A DNA stretch of 63,205 bases from Nitrosarchaeum sp. (GCA_021414365.1 JAIOOR010000026.1:1-63205), one strand, 5' to 3'. Shown: positions 44,786 through 53,914, counted from the stretch's first letter. Notes: generated from the sequence alone by a model not told the origin. Numbers and translations: made by a program.

Positions 44786-45534
44786 ATTTTCTTTAATGTC
44801 TCTTTTGCAAATGCAAAGTCGTTAGGCGATGTAATTAGAACATCCCCTGATATGCTGTGAACTTGTTTGATGAAATTGGCAGGATTTTCTTTATATCCTG
44901 ACCAATCCAATTCCAAAAACTTTGCCGAGTTTTCATTTTTTTCTGTTGGAAGCAAAATACATGGAATAATTCTAAATCCGTTTGGTCTTAGTTTATCTGA
45001 AATTCTTTGCACTTGTTCTACTGAATGAATTACCTGAGTCATAAAACCTCTTGGTGCTGCGGCGATTTTTTTTTGAATTTTTTCAAAGTTTGGGTTACTA
45101 GGCAAAGACAAGAAAAAATCTGTCTTTTTTCCGAATCCTAATTCCATTAATTGCTTAACTACGAGACTTGGGATCAAACCCGAATCTCCTGGATTTTCTT
45201 TTGATGGATCCCCTTTCAAAACGAGTATTCCATCCAATTTCAAATCTATTGATTCTTGCACAATTTTTTTAATCAAATTCATGTCTTTGTCCCTTACACG
45301 CATACTGATTGTAATTTGCAAATTAGGATGATTTTCCTTCAATAATTTTCCTGCTACTAAAGCTGAAATCCGTCTAGTTCCTAAAACAGAATCTGTAACA
45401 TGAATGCCGTCACACAGTGTACTAATGTCTGAAACTTTTTCTAAAAGTTTTGATAATAATGAATTTATTTCCTCAGGTGTTACATTATCTGGAATCTTTG
45501 GAGGATTTATCTCGTAAATTATTGCCATAAACAA
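44782..45534 (-). CDS. metF: MetF-like methylenetetrahydrofolate reductase
   Basis: This 250-residue TIM-barrel protein begins IIYEINPPKIPD, with the catalytic-type Glu, and contains ISMRVRDKD, GILVLKGDP (folate-binding loop) and RIIPCILLPTE. It is shorter than bacterial MetF (about 290) but fits archaeal versions. It would supply methyl-tetrahydrofolate or methyl-tetrahydropterin to the MetH pair whose 3' end it overlaps. Start could be ATG 45534 or the in-frame ATG at 45528. Flavin binding is inferred from family only. Confidence 0.82.
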   Translation of the reverse strand: MFMAIIYEINPPKIPDNVTPEEINSLLSKLLEKVSDISTLCDGIHVTDSVLGTRRISALVAGKLLKENHPNLQITISMRVRDKDMNLIKKIVQESIDLKLDGILVLKGDPSKENPGDSGLIPSLVVKQLMELGFGKKTDFFLSLPSNPNFEKIQKKIAAAPRGFMTQVIHSVEQVQRISDKLRPNGFRIIPCILLPTEKNENSAKFLELDWSGYKENPANFIKQVHSISGDVLITSPNDFAFAKETLKKI

Positions 45535-45602
45535 TCTGAAATTTAACTTGGTTAAAACCTTTAAACGGAAACTCCATAAAATAGATAACTCCTATAATCT
45601 CT

Positions 45603-46151
45603 GTGGATTTAAAATTACTAAAATCTTCACTATCAAGTAAAATCAATCCTGTTTTAGAGAACAACGGTTCAAACAAACTTGCATCAATACTGGTTGTAAT
45701 TTATGGTAAGGAACCCCTTATTGTTATGACTGAAAAACCAGAACATCTAAAGTTTCATGCAGGAGAAATTTCATTTCCTGGTGGAAAACTTGATCCGAGT
45801 GATTCTGATCTTTTAGAAACTGCATTGCGTGAAACTCAAGAAGAAATCGGTTTGAGTATTTCAAAAAATCAAGTAATAGGCCAACTAAAACCTGTAATGA
45901 CTCTGAATTCTGGTTTTACTATTTTGCCTTTTGTTTCAATTGTAGATGAGATTGCATCGCTTTCTGCAAATTCTGAGGTAAAGACAATCTTTCACATTCC
46001 TCTGATGCCTTTTTTGAAAACAATGACAAATGATCCTAATCCGTCACATAACATTATTCAGGAAATGTATACATTTGAATTTGAAAATAAAATTGTCTGG
46101 GGTGCCTCTGCAAGAATCCTAAAACAAATAGTGAATCGCCTAAATTCCTGA
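45603..46151 (+). CDS. NUDIX hydrolase, CoA-pyrophosphatase-like
   Basis: This 182-residue protein has a GTG start. The Nudix box GGKLDPSDSDLLETALRETQEEIGL (about 58-82; REtQEEIG is the metal site, given here as G-x5-E-x-REtQEE) is complete, with one insertion in the linker. An LLTKRS-like upstream pattern is replaced by LIVMTEKPEHLKFHAGEISFPGG, which contains the UPF0035 motif found in CoA pyrophosphatases (NudL type). It would clear oxidised or free CoA derivatives. Divergent from metF across 68 bp and upstream of L39e. Confidence 0.83.
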   Translation: MDLKLLKSSLSSKINPVLENNGSNKLASILVVIYGKEPLIVMTEKPEHLKFHAGEISFPGGKLDPSDSDLLETALRETQEEIGLSISKNQVIGQLKPVMTLNSGFTILPFVSIVDEIASLSANSEVKTIFHIPLMPFLKTMTNDPNPSHNIIQEMYTFEFENKIVWGASARILKQIVNRLNS

Positions 46152-46187
46152 GATTCATTTAAAAAGAGCTCTTCGTGCCTGAAAATT

Positions 46188-46346
46188 ATGGCTGCACGAA
46201 AGTCATCCCCAAGAAAAATACGTCTGTTAAAAAAGACTAGACAAGCTTCACCTGTACCAGCTTGGATTATTCTAAGGACAAAGAGAACTGTCAGATCAAA
46301 TCCAAAACGTAGAGCTTGGAGATCAACTGATGTGGAGGTTGGATAG
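46188..46346 (+). CDS. rpl39e: Ribosomal protein L39e
   Basis: This 52-residue, very basic protein starts MAARKSSPRKIRLLKK and contains the L39e blocks PVPAWIILRTKR and NPKRRAWRST. L39e lines the peptide exit tunnel of archaeal and eukaryotic ribosomes. It is followed with no gap by the L31e gene, a pairing conserved in many archaea. It is missed by length-limited ORF searches. Confidence 0.95.
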   Translation: MAARKSSPRKIRLLKKTRQASPVPAWIILRTKRTVRSNPKRRAWRSTDVEVG

Positions 46347-46796
46347 TTGTCTCAAGAATTAGAAAGAGTATACACTATCAATTTGGGCAAAGTTTTACTT
46401 TCCGTAGACACACATCGTGCACCACGAGCTATTAACATGATTAAAGAATTTGCTCGACATCATATGAAAACAGAAGAAATCAAAATTGAGGAAGATCTTG
46501 CTCACATAATTTGGTCAAAAGGAGTTCGTAGTCCTCCAAGAAAAATCAGAGTAAGAATGAGTAAAACTGATGAAGGATATGTCCTTGTGTCTCCATATGT
46601 AGATGAAAAAGAAACAAAGAAAGAATCTAAAGAAACAAAGAAAGAATCTAAAGAAGTAAAAGATGAACCTGTAAAAGAAACTCCAGCAAAAGAAGTAAAG
46701 AAAGAAGCTCCTAAAGAAGTAAAGAAAGAAACTCCATCTAAAGCAAAGAAAGATGCACCAGCAAAGAAAAGCACACCATCTAAAAAATCAAAATAG
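46347..46796 (+). CDS. rpl31e: Ribosomal protein L31e with long Lys/Glu tail
   Basis: The first 85 residues (TTG start immediately after the L39e stop) are a complete L31e: RVYTINLGKVL, APRAINMIKEFARHHMKTEEI and IWSKGVRSPPRKIRVRMSK. Normal archaeal L31e ends here. A 60-residue low-complexity extension follows, built of KETKKESK and KKEAPKEV-like repeats and ending KKSTPSKKSK. It resembles tails of some halo- and thaumarchaeal ribosomal proteins and histone-like tails, and could contact rRNA. The tail contains an exact 21-nt tandem repeat (46611-46652). Confidence 0.93.
   Translation: MSQELERVYTINLGKVLLSVDTHRAPRAINMIKEFARHHMKTEEIKIEEDLAHIIWSKGVRSPPRKIRVRMSKTDEGYVLVSPYVDEKETKKESKETKKESKEVKDEPVKETPAKEVKKEAPKEVKKETPSKAKKDAPAKKSTPSKKSK
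46611..46652 (+). repeat. 21-nt exact tandem repeat in the L31e tail
   Basis: Two copies of a 21-nt unit encode ETKKESK twice. The unit preserves the frame, so copy-number change would only alter the length of the charged tail. Confidence 0.85.
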
Positions 46797-46834
46797 AAAA
46801 TTTCAAAGTTAAAAATAAAAAATTATCTAAAAAT

Positions 46835-47782
46835 TTATTCTAATTGGTATAAATCCAGTTTATAGTCGATGCTACAATCTGGTTGTGCCCAATCTAATGT
46901 GTTTTCTTGTGGAATGACTCCAAGTGGATCATATTTTTCGAATTTTGTCATTCCTTGAATTGAAGATAGCATTACTATTTTAGATTCGTTTGAAGATACC
47001 ATGTCTACTTGTGAACTGCTTTCACCGAGTATTCCGTTGGTTAGATTTGTAATTGAATTAATGACTCCAACTGGAATATTGTTTCCACCAACAACGTATA
47101 GCATTGAGCGCTTTACCGCATTTGGTGTTGTATTATCATATAGCATTTTGAGTGAGTCTCTTAGTGATTCTTCCATGTTTTGTCCGTTTTTACTTGTAGT
47201 TAGGATGTTTGTTTGATTTGGTATTTCAGAAGAATGCAAGGAACTAACTACGTGCATAATGGCATTATTTGCAATACTATAACATGTATTTGGGCTCAAA
47301 TCTGGATTGCTTTCTAAAAGTGAATCATTATCCAAAACAATAGTGCACTCTGAATTTGCTCTCACTCTTTTTAGTGAAATACCTGAATTGAAAATTCTGT
47401 CTTTTTCATATTTGAATGGCATTATGGCAAATGAGATTAGCCCCTTGTCTGATTCTTTACAAATTTCTGAAACTACTGGAGATATTGCAGAGCCTGTCTT
47501 TCCTGCCAAATTTGTCATAAGAATAATTGTAGAATATTTTGAAATTTTTGACCTTATTTGATCTGCTTCTTTGTATGCAGCGCCTCTGATTAATTGAACT
47601 GATGGATTTATGACTGAATCTGTTGATACTTTGATTGAATCATTGCCTGATTGAATATCTTTTTGATCATTGCTAATAATTAGACAGTCTGAATTCAAAA
47701 CGTCTTTAGCCTGTATTGCTAATTTTGAGCCTGCACCGCCTAAGCCAATAACTAAGATCGGTTCTTTTACTTGAAAACTCAT
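46835..47782 (-). CDS. ftsZ: Divergent FtsZ/tubulin-like GTPase
   Basis: This 315-residue protein starts with the FtsZ-type nucleotide loop IGLGGAGSKLAIQA (13-26), followed by an NDQKDI equivalent of the T2 region and a sheet-helix alternation like FtsZ. The tubulin signature GGGTGTG is replaced by NLAGKTGSA (91-99), and no NxDxxD catalytic loop is recognisable in the T7 region. GTP hydrolysis on polymerisation is therefore doubtful. Thaumarchaea divide with Cdv proteins and their FtsZ homologue is reported not to localise as a division ring. The gene is about 60 residues shorter than bacterial FtsZ. Confidence 0.75.
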   Translation of the reverse strand: MSFQVKEPILVIGLGGAGSKLAIQAKDVLNSDCLIISNDQKDIQSGNDSIKVSTDSVINPSVQLIRGAAYKEADQIRSKISKYSTIILMTNLAGKTGSAISPVVSEICKESDKGLISFAIMPFKYEKDRIFNSGISLKRVRANSECTIVLDNDSLLESNPDLSPNTCYSIANNAIMHVVSSLHSSEIPNQTNILTTSKNGQNMEESLRDSLKMLYDNTTPNAVKRSMLYVVGGNNIPVGVINSITNLTNGILGESSSQVDMVSSNESKIVMLSSIQGMTKFEKYDPLGVIPQENTLDWAQPDCSIDYKLDLYQLE

Positions 47783-47855
47783 TTCAAATGTTATTCTCAG
47801 ATTTAGATAAAAAACCTTCTTACGTAATTTTAATCAAATTTTCAATCTAAAAAAT

Positions 47856-49124
47856 TTAGCTTGTGATCTCTCCGATGATACTGTGTGTAGTAGCACTAGT
47901 GATCTTCACTATGTGTGTCTGACCGATCTTGATCTCATCTTTTACAAATACTGACTTGTATGCAAAGTTTCTTCCCTTGATGCCTTTCTCAGTCTTCTCA
48001 TCAAACAAAACTTTGCCTTTCCAGCCGATCCATTTTTGATTATTTTCCAATGATATTTTGTTTATCTGATTAAAGATTATCTTGCTTCTTCTTTTTACTT
48101 CTGCAGCATCTATCTGATCCCACTCTGCAGCCTCAGTACCTGGCCTTGCGCTATATCTTGAAAGATTCACGATATCTGGGCGTGTCTCATCTAAGAGTTC
48201 AAATGTTTTCTCAAAATCTTCTCTAGTTTCTGATGGAAATCCTACTATGACATCTGTGGAAATTGTAAAGTCTGTAAATTGCTCTTTTGCTTTTTTGATT
48301 ACTTCTCTGAATATTTTTACAGTATGCCCACGTTTCATGTCTTTTAGGACTTTGTCGCTACCACTCTGTACTGGTATGTGCAGAAATTTGTATACTTTGT
48401 CACTTTCAAAAGATTGTATCAGTTCATTTTTTATTTTTGGCATGTACATTGGATTCATCATGCCTACACGTATCATGAAATCTTGTGGAATTTCAGAGAC
48501 TGCTTTTACCAAAGTAGGCAAATCTGTTTTGATATCAAAGCCATAACATCCATTATCTGTAGATGTTAGCCAGATTTCTTTGCATCCTTCGCTGATTTCA
48601 GTTTCAACTTGTCTTACAATATCTCCAATTCTGTAGCTTTTGAGATCCCCTTTTGCTAATTTGGTCTGACAAAAAGTGCATTCGCTAAGACATCCACTGG
48701 CAATCTCCACAATCCCGACAACCTCGTTTAGTCTTACTTTTGGTAATCCGACTTTTGATAGATCCGAGTCTTCTAATGCAACGAATCTTGTTCCTCTCAA
48801 TGTCGAGTTTATTACCTGCAGTGTCTTTCCAAGTGAATTCGGTCCTAACAAACTGGCTTTTTTTGTGATTTTTTCAACAGAATCTAACTCTGCTTTTGGA
48901 AGACATCCTGCAACAACAAGAGGTTTTGATTTTAATGATTTGATTCGGTGCATCATTTTGTTTGCAGTAGAATCTTTAACAGAGCAAGTTACCACGATAT
49001 TCAAATCCGACTCTGATGAATTTTTAGCAAGAGTATGTCCACCGTTTACAATTAATCCTGAGATCATTTCGGAATCTGCAAAACTAGCAGAACACCCGTA
49101 TGCTTCTACGAAAATCTTTGCCAT
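47856..49124 (-). CDS. tRNA t6A37 methylthiotransferase (MtaB/CDKAL1 type)
   Basis: The 422-residue radical SAM enzyme has the MiaB-family UPF0004 domain with three cluster cysteines (Cys11, Cys47, Cys73) and the radical SAM triad ASGCLSECTFC (Cys145, 149, 152), followed by a TRAM domain at the C-terminus (EKGIKGRNFAYKSVFV region). Archaeal and eukaryotic members (e-MtaB) convert t6A37 to ms2t6A37 in ANN-decoding tRNAs, stabilising anticodon pairing. It lies 3 bp before the fumarase/aspartase gene on the same strand, likely one transcript. Confidence 0.9.
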   Translation of the reverse strand: MAKIFVEAYGCSASFADSEMISGLIVNGGHTLAKNSSESDLNIVVTCSVKDSTANKMMHRIKSLKSKPLVVAGCLPKAELDSVEKITKKASLLGPNSLGKTLQVINSTLRGTRFVALEDSDLSKVGLPKVRLNEVVGIVEIASGCLSECTFCQTKLAKGDLKSYRIGDIVRQVETEISEGCKEIWLTSTDNGCYGFDIKTDLPTLVKAVSEIPQDFMIRVGMMNPMYMPKIKNELIQSFESDKVYKFLHIPVQSGSDKVLKDMKRGHTVKIFREVIKKAKEQFTDFTISTDVIVGFPSETREDFEKTFELLDETRPDIVNLSRYSARPGTEAAEWDQIDAAEVKRRSKIIFNQINKISLENNQKWIGWKGKVLFDEKTEKGIKGRNFAYKSVFVKDEIKIGQTHIVKITSATTHSIIGEITS

Positions 49125-49127
49125 GAT

Positions 49128-50489
49128 TTATCCGAACAGTGCATCAATTTCTTTATTGCTCATCAATTTCTTTGATGTTACTAATTCTCGAATGGTTTTT
49201 CCAGTTTTCAGAGATTCTTTGAATAACTCTGCAGATTTCTGGTATCCTATTTTTGGTGTAAGAAGCGTTACAATGACTGGACTATTTTCAATATTGCTTC
49301 TGAGTTTTTCCTTGTTTGCAGTTAATCCGTTTATTAGATTTGCAGAAAATATTGGCAAGAAATTTTTTAACATGTCTGTGGATTCTAACATACACTTTAG
49401 CATGCCGGGCATCATTACGTTTAGCTCAAACTGTCCGCTTTGTGCTGCAAAAGATACGGCTGTGTCATTTCCAATTATGTTAAAACAAATCATGTTCATA
49501 CATTCTGCTAATGATGGGTTTACTTTACCTGGCATTATAGATGAGCCTGCATGAACAGCAGGTATTCCAAGTTCTGCCAATCCTGCAATTGGACCTGATG
49601 CCATTAATCTGATGTCGTTTGCAAGTTTACCGATCTCAAGTGCCAAATTACGTAAAGATCCAGAAAGATTTGCAACTGCAAATTTACTTTGCAAAGAGTA
49701 TTGCATGTCTTTTTCTGGCACTAGTGGTAATTTTGAAATTTTTCCAAGTTCTGCAATTGCAATTTTTCTATATCCTTTTGGTGTGTTTGCGCCAGTACCT
49801 ACCGCGGTTCCTCCCAATGCAATGTTTTGTAATTCTTTTTGAGACGAAACTATGGCATTTCGTGCTTTAGTAATCGATGTGACATAAGCTGCAAATTCAC
49901 TTCCAAGAGTTACAGGAAGTGCATCCATAAGATGGGTTCTTCCAATTTTTTTAAATGAAGAAAATTCCTTTGCTTTTTTTGTAAGTGAGTTGATTAATTT
50001 ATCAATTGCAGGAATTGTATCTTCAAGATTAATTAGAATTGCAACATGCATTGCAGTTGGATATGTATCATTGCTTGATTGTGACATGTTTACATGATCA
50101 TTTGGATGAAGTTCTTGGTACTGACCTTTCTTTTTGTGTAAAATTTCTAGTGCAACATTTGCAATGACCTCATTTGTGTTCATGTTAAATGCAGTTCCTG
50201 CACCTGAATTGATCATATCAATTACAAACTGGTCGATGTACTTTCCTGACAATATTTTATCACATGCTGCAACTATGGCGTTTCCACGTTTTGCATCAAT
50301 CGACTTTGTTCTCATATTTGCTATTGCAGCAGATCGTTTTATCATGACAAACGATTTTATCAAATTCGCATGCGCTTTATTTCCAGTTACATGATACTGC
50401 TCAATGGCTCTTCCTGTAAATGCTCCATAGTATGCATCAGAGGGAATTTTGATTTTTCCAAGAGAATCCTCATCTAGTCTAAATTTCAA
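49128..50489 (-). CDS. Class II fumarase/aspartase-family lyase
   Basis: The 453-residue lyase contains the superfamily signature GSSIMPGKVNP (about 316-326), QSSNDTYPTAMH (about 136-147) and GRTHLMDALPVTLG. The start DEDSLGKIKIPSDAYYG and length match both class II fumarate hydratase and aspartate ammonia-lyase. HLMDA, QSSND and MPGKVNP lean to fumarase; overall spacing leans to aspartase. As fumarase it would serve the incomplete TCA/HP-HB pathways; as aspartase it would link aspartate and ammonium. I favour fumarase at about 60:40. Confidence 0.85.
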   Translation of the reverse strand: MKFRLDEDSLGKIKIPSDAYYGAFTGRAIEQYHVTGNKAHANLIKSFVMIKRSAAIANMRTKSIDAKRGNAIVAACDKILSGKYIDQFVIDMINSGAGTAFNMNTNEVIANVALEILHKKKGQYQELHPNDHVNMSQSSNDTYPTAMHVAILINLEDTIPAIDKLINSLTKKAKEFSSFKKIGRTHLMDALPVTLGSEFAAYVTSITKARNAIVSSQKELQNIALGGTAVGTGANTPKGYRKIAIAELGKISKLPLVPEKDMQYSLQSKFAVANLSGSLRNLALEIGKLANDIRLMASGPIAGLAELGIPAVHAGSSIMPGKVNPSLAECMNMICFNIIGNDTAVSFAAQSGQFELNVMMPGMLKCMLESTDMLKNFLPIFSANLINGLTANKEKLRSNIENSPVIVTLLTPKIGYQKSAELFKESLKTGKTIRELVTSKKLMSNKEIDALFG

Positions 50490-50566
50490 ATCAATTCTGT
50501 CTTTAATTTCCTATTATTCATTCTTTTTCTGCTGTTTTTATGATCTTAATTTACGATTAATGGGAA

Positions 50567-50576
50567 TTATTATATA
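50567..50576 (+). promoter_or_regulatory. TATA box of nirK
   Basis: TTATTATATA is centred about 28 nt before the nirK ATG at 50600, a strong, near-consensus TATA element that would produce a leaderless mRNA. nirK is known to be one of the most abundant AOA transcripts. Confidence 0.65.
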
Positions 50577-50599
50577 GGAATCCATAGTCACGTTGCGTA

Positions 50600-52012
50600 A
50601 TGAATAAGCGTCTAAGTATGCTCTTTACCATTACAGCAGTAGCTGTTTTGGGAGCAACGCTATTCGGAAGCACATACACACAAACCCAAATGAATGGACA
50701 ATCAATTGATCTTTCCAAAATGGATGTCAACGTGATTGATCAAATCCATCAAATGGGCGGTTTACAGCTTGTAATGCCAGAGGCATTCGCAGTAACTGAT
50801 TGTGGCGCATTGTCAAGTTCAGGACGAAACGTCGTCGACTTTAACTTGACTGGTGAAAGTGTTAAACTTCCAATTATGGGAGGAAAGACATACAATGCAA
50901 TGACCTTTAGTGGACAAGTCCCAGGACCAACACTAAGAGTCACTCAAGGTGATGTCGTAAAAATGACACTGACAATTCCAGCAAGTGAAGTTACCGGACA
51001 CGGTAATGATATGCATGCATCACAAATGTCTGCAGGAAACTTTGATTCCATCAATCCAGGTGAATCAAAGACATACTGCTATGTTGCTAATGTAGCTGGT
51101 ACTTTCAAATACCATTGTTCTGGTGTACACCTAATTGGAATGGATCAACACGTTCTTTCCGGCATGTACGGAATTGCAATTGTTGACCCACTCGATGGTT
51201 ACAACAAATTAATGGTCGAGAAAACAGCAGTTAACAACGGCAAAGTAACTCTAGACAGACAGTTCTACGATCCTGATGCATTAGAGTTCCAACTCCAATA
51301 CAATCAATTGTACCTAACACCTGACGGCAACTATGATGCAGGAGCAATGTTCATGCATCACAACACTGCAACAGTTGTTAACGGAATGCAATTCGGTTAT
51401 GTACCAAACGGTGTTCACAACTTGCTCATTAAAGGTGATGCAAACAAGAACATCTTCGTTGCACAACCATGGAATGGACTTGATCTAAAGCAATACCAAT
51501 CACAACTCTTGTTTGTTGAAAACAATCAACATGTGAGACTCTTTGTTGAAAACCACGGTAACGAACCAGTATTTTTCCACATTGTTGGAGAAATCTTGGA
51601 TAGAGTTACACAAGGCAACAGAGTTCAAGCACAAGGTACCGAAACATGGTTACTAGGTGGCTCACAAGGCATGATTGCTGATGTGGTATTTGATGAACCA
51701 GGTGTCTACGTGGCAGTTAATCACGACTATGCAGCAATTTACACAGGTGCCGCTTCAGTATTTGTAGCAGGTGATCCATTTGGATTGAATCCAAGATTGG
51801 TTAGTGCAGGAGTAATTCCAGCACCAGTACCATCATATGCTTATGCATTGGGTAACCCAAGCGATGCTGTACCACCAATGGGAATGAATAGTATCAAACA
51901 CCCAGCAGTAAATGTTCACGGTCTATACACTGATGACGTAGCTTCCGCAAAAATAGCAGACGGTGCACTTGCCCTATGGGACGTTGTACCAACACTACCA
52001 CCAATACCTTAG
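50600..52012 (+). CDS. nirK: Copper-containing nitrite reductase NirK
   Basis: This 470-residue two-domain multicopper protein has a signal/anchor sequence (residues 5-25). All ligands are visible: type 1 copper His134, Cys173, His184, Met189; type 2 copper His139, His172 and His327 (PVFFHIVGE). The spacing H-x4-H in VTGHGNDMHA and the HC pair with ...HVLSGM follow AOA NirK. It reduces nitrite to NO, an intermediate required for archaeal ammonia oxidation, and sits outside the membrane. A proline-rich tail (ending VVPTLPPIP) follows the second domain. The gene is codon-optimised relative to neighbours (few rare AT-only runs) and has a strong TATA box. Confidence 0.94.
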   Translation: MNKRLSMLFTITAVAVLGATLFGSTYTQTQMNGQSIDLSKMDVNVIDQIHQMGGLQLVMPEAFAVTDCGALSSSGRNVVDFNLTGESVKLPIMGGKTYNAMTFSGQVPGPTLRVTQGDVVKMTLTIPASEVTGHGNDMHASQMSAGNFDSINPGESKTYCYVANVAGTFKYHCSGVHLIGMDQHVLSGMYGIAIVDPLDGYNKLMVEKTAVNNGKVTLDRQFYDPDALEFQLQYNQLYLTPDGNYDAGAMFMHHNTATVVNGMQFGYVPNGVHNLLIKGDANKNIFVAQPWNGLDLKQYQSQLLFVENNQHVRLFVENHGNEPVFFHIVGEILDRVTQGNRVQAQGTETWLLGGSQGMIADVVFDEPGVYVAVNHDYAAIYTGAASVFVAGDPFGLNPRLVSAGVIPAPVPSYAYALGNPSDAVPPMGMNSIKHPAVNVHGLYTDDVASAKIADGALALWDVVPTLPPIP

Positions 52013-52026
52013 GTAGTAACACCCTA

Positions 52027-52041
52027 TCTTTTTCTATTTTT
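52027..52041 (+). terminator. Poly-T terminator after nirK
   Basis: TCTTTTTCTATTTTT lies 15-29 nt after the nirK stop. Archaeal RNA polymerase terminates on such T-runs without a hairpin; this one would end the highly expressed nirK transcript. Confidence 0.5.
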
Positions 52042-52084
52042 CAATTATTAATGAATTATATTCTATAGATTTTTTCTTACTTGC

Positions 52085-53017
52085 ATGGGATTTGATGATT
52101 CTGTTTTGATATGTGATGAAGTAGATCCCGTTTTAAATAAAATATTACAAGACAATGGCTTGAATGTTTCATATGAGCCAAAAATCACTCCTGAGCAAAT
52201 TAAAGAAAAAATTTCTAGTTTCAACATTGTAATTGTTAGAAGCAGAACTACTCTGACTAGAGAGATTATTGAAAAGGCTGACAAGTGTAAAATTATTGCA
52301 CGCGTTGGAGTTGGACTGGATAATGTTGATCAAGTTGCCGCCAAAGAAAAAAACATTCGTGTAATCAATGCTGCAGAAGGTGCAATGAATGCAGTAGCAG
52401 AACTTGTTTTGGGATTCATGTTGTCTTTGGCAAGACAAACCGCAAGAGGAGATAGGGAGATTAGAAACGGAAAATGGCTGAAAAATGAATTGAAGGGAAC
52501 AGAATTACGAGGAAAATATCTTGGAATTATAGGACTAGGAAATATTGGAAAAAGATTGGGACGACTCGCAAGAGCACTAAACATGAATATCATTGGGTAT
52601 GATGTTGTTCCAATTGACGAGGAATTTGCAAAAGAAGTAGGACTGATGAAAGCTGACCTGGATACATTACTGCAAAGCTCTGATTACATCTCAATTCATG
52701 TTCCTTTGTTGGACTCTACATATCATTTGATTAATGCTCAAAAAATGTCTACAATGAAAAAGACTGCAAAAATCATCAACACTTCAAGAGGAGGTGTAGT
52801 TGATGAAGATGCTTTGTATGATGCTCTCAAAAATGGCAACTTGGGCGGGGCTGCACTAGATGTATTTGAAAAAGAACCTGCAATAGGAAACAAACTGGCA
52901 GAACTGGACAATGTAATTCTAACACCTCACATTGGTGCCCAGACAAAAGAAGCACAGTCTTTGGCTGCCAACATCACTGGAGAGAAGATTATTCAAATTC
53001 TCCGAGGCGTAATCTGA
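52085..53017 (+). CDS. serA: D-3-phosphoglycerate dehydrogenase-like
   Basis: This 310-residue D-2-hydroxyacid dehydrogenase has the NAD motif GIIGLGNIGKRLG (about 139-151), the substrate/catalytic residues Arg in NTSRGGVVDE and Glu/His in LTPHIGAQTKEAQ. Length without the C-terminal ACT domain corresponds to the short SerA type, starting serine synthesis. Other 2-hydroxyacid substrates cannot be excluded. It is 72 bp behind nirK after a T-run and is probably transcribed alone. Confidence 0.87.
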   Translation: MGFDDSVLICDEVDPVLNKILQDNGLNVSYEPKITPEQIKEKISSFNIVIVRSRTTLTREIIEKADKCKIIARVGVGLDNVDQVAAKEKNIRVINAAEGAMNAVAELVLGFMLSLARQTARGDREIRNGKWLKNELKGTELRGKYLGIIGLGNIGKRLGRLARALNMNIIGYDVVPIDEEFAKEVGLMKADLDTLLQSSDYISIHVPLLDSTYHLINAQKMSTMKKTAKIINTSRGGVVDEDALYDALKNGNLGGAALDVFEKEPAIGNKLAELDNVILTPHIGAQTKEAQSLAANITGEKIIQILRGVI

Positions 53018-53119
53018 GCCAATTTTCCGCACAAATTACGAATAACCAAAAAAAGCTTGACTGAAACGTGATTAAATCTCGTCTAATTCTTTTTAAGATT
53101 GGTTTAAAAGGTAATCTTC

Positions 53120-53914
53120 GTGCAGAAAATACTGGATATGACTATCGAATCTGAAAGACTAGGGAGAAATCTACCTAGTATTCGTTCATTAATCATACTA
53201 TCTGTAGGATTGATACTTGTTGCAATTCTTACATCTGCATTTGTTTATGCCGAGACTAGTTCAGTCGATATAGGTGGCACATCTTACAATGTTCAATATG
53301 TCGGAAATGGTGTCGCAGTATTGGGGATTACTGCCTATCTTGACTTTAAATCTTTGATTCTTAATGTTGATGTCACTGGCTCTCCAGGAACTTTGGAAAT
53401 TACACTAGATAGAAGTTATTTTGATTCAACATTTCAAGGAAGCGATGATAGTTTTATTGTATTAGCAGACGGCGATGAGCCAAAATTCTCTGAAATTCAA
53501 ACTACTTCTCAAAGTAGAACTCTGAGTATAGAATTACCTGCAGGAACACAAGAAGTAGAAATTATTGGCTCTGTTATTGGCACATCAGAAACTCAACCAA
53601 CACCAACTGAAACACCAACAGAGCAAACACCAACTGAAACACCAACAACTGAAACACCAACAACTGAAAAACCAAAAACTGAATGCGGACCTGGAACAAT
53701 ACTCAAAAATGGAGTATGTGTTTTAGATGAAAGATGCGGACCTGGAACCGTTCTAAAAGACGGTACATGTGTTGCAGAACCTGTCACTGAAACTGGACCT
53801 GAAAGAAGTTCTGGAACACAGTTAGTTATTGCAGTAGTTGCTTCCTTTGTTATTGCAGGAATTGTTGGAGTTGTATTGGCTATAATGTCAAAAGCAAGTA
53901 AGAGCAAAAACTAA
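53120..53914 (+). CDS. Two-TM surface protein with TPTE linker and Cys repeats
   Basis: This is a 264-residue protein (GTG start; ATG at 53138 possible). Residues about 24-46 form one membrane helix or signal peptide, followed by a beta domain (65-160), a Thr/Pro/Glu linker (TPTETPTEQ repeated, about 163-190), two copies of CGPGTxLKxGxCV (about 191-220) and a C-terminal helix ending SKASKSKN. The topology is an extracytoplasmic domain with helices at both ends, like PEFG-CTERM-type thaumarchaeal surface proteins. The repeated knots may bind calcium or be disulfide-bonded. The last 4 bases overlap a convergent gene. Confidence 0.75.
   Translation: MQKILDMTIESERLGRNLPSIRSLIILSVGLILVAILTSAFVYAETSSVDIGGTSYNVQYVGNGVAVLGITAYLDFKSLILNVDVTGSPGTLEITLDRSYFDSTFQGSDDSFIVLADGDEPKFSEIQTTSQSRTLSIELPAGTQEVEIIGSVIGTSETQPTPTETPTEQTPTETPTTETPTTEKPKTECGPGTILKNGVCVLDERCGPGTVLKDGTCVAEPVTETGPERSSGTQLVIAVVASFVIAGIVGVVLAIMSKASKSKN

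Noticed and set aside
49128-50489. Firm call as aspartate ammonia-lyase
   Set aside because: The HLMDA and MPGKVNP motifs are more fumarase-like, so only a family-level call is justified.
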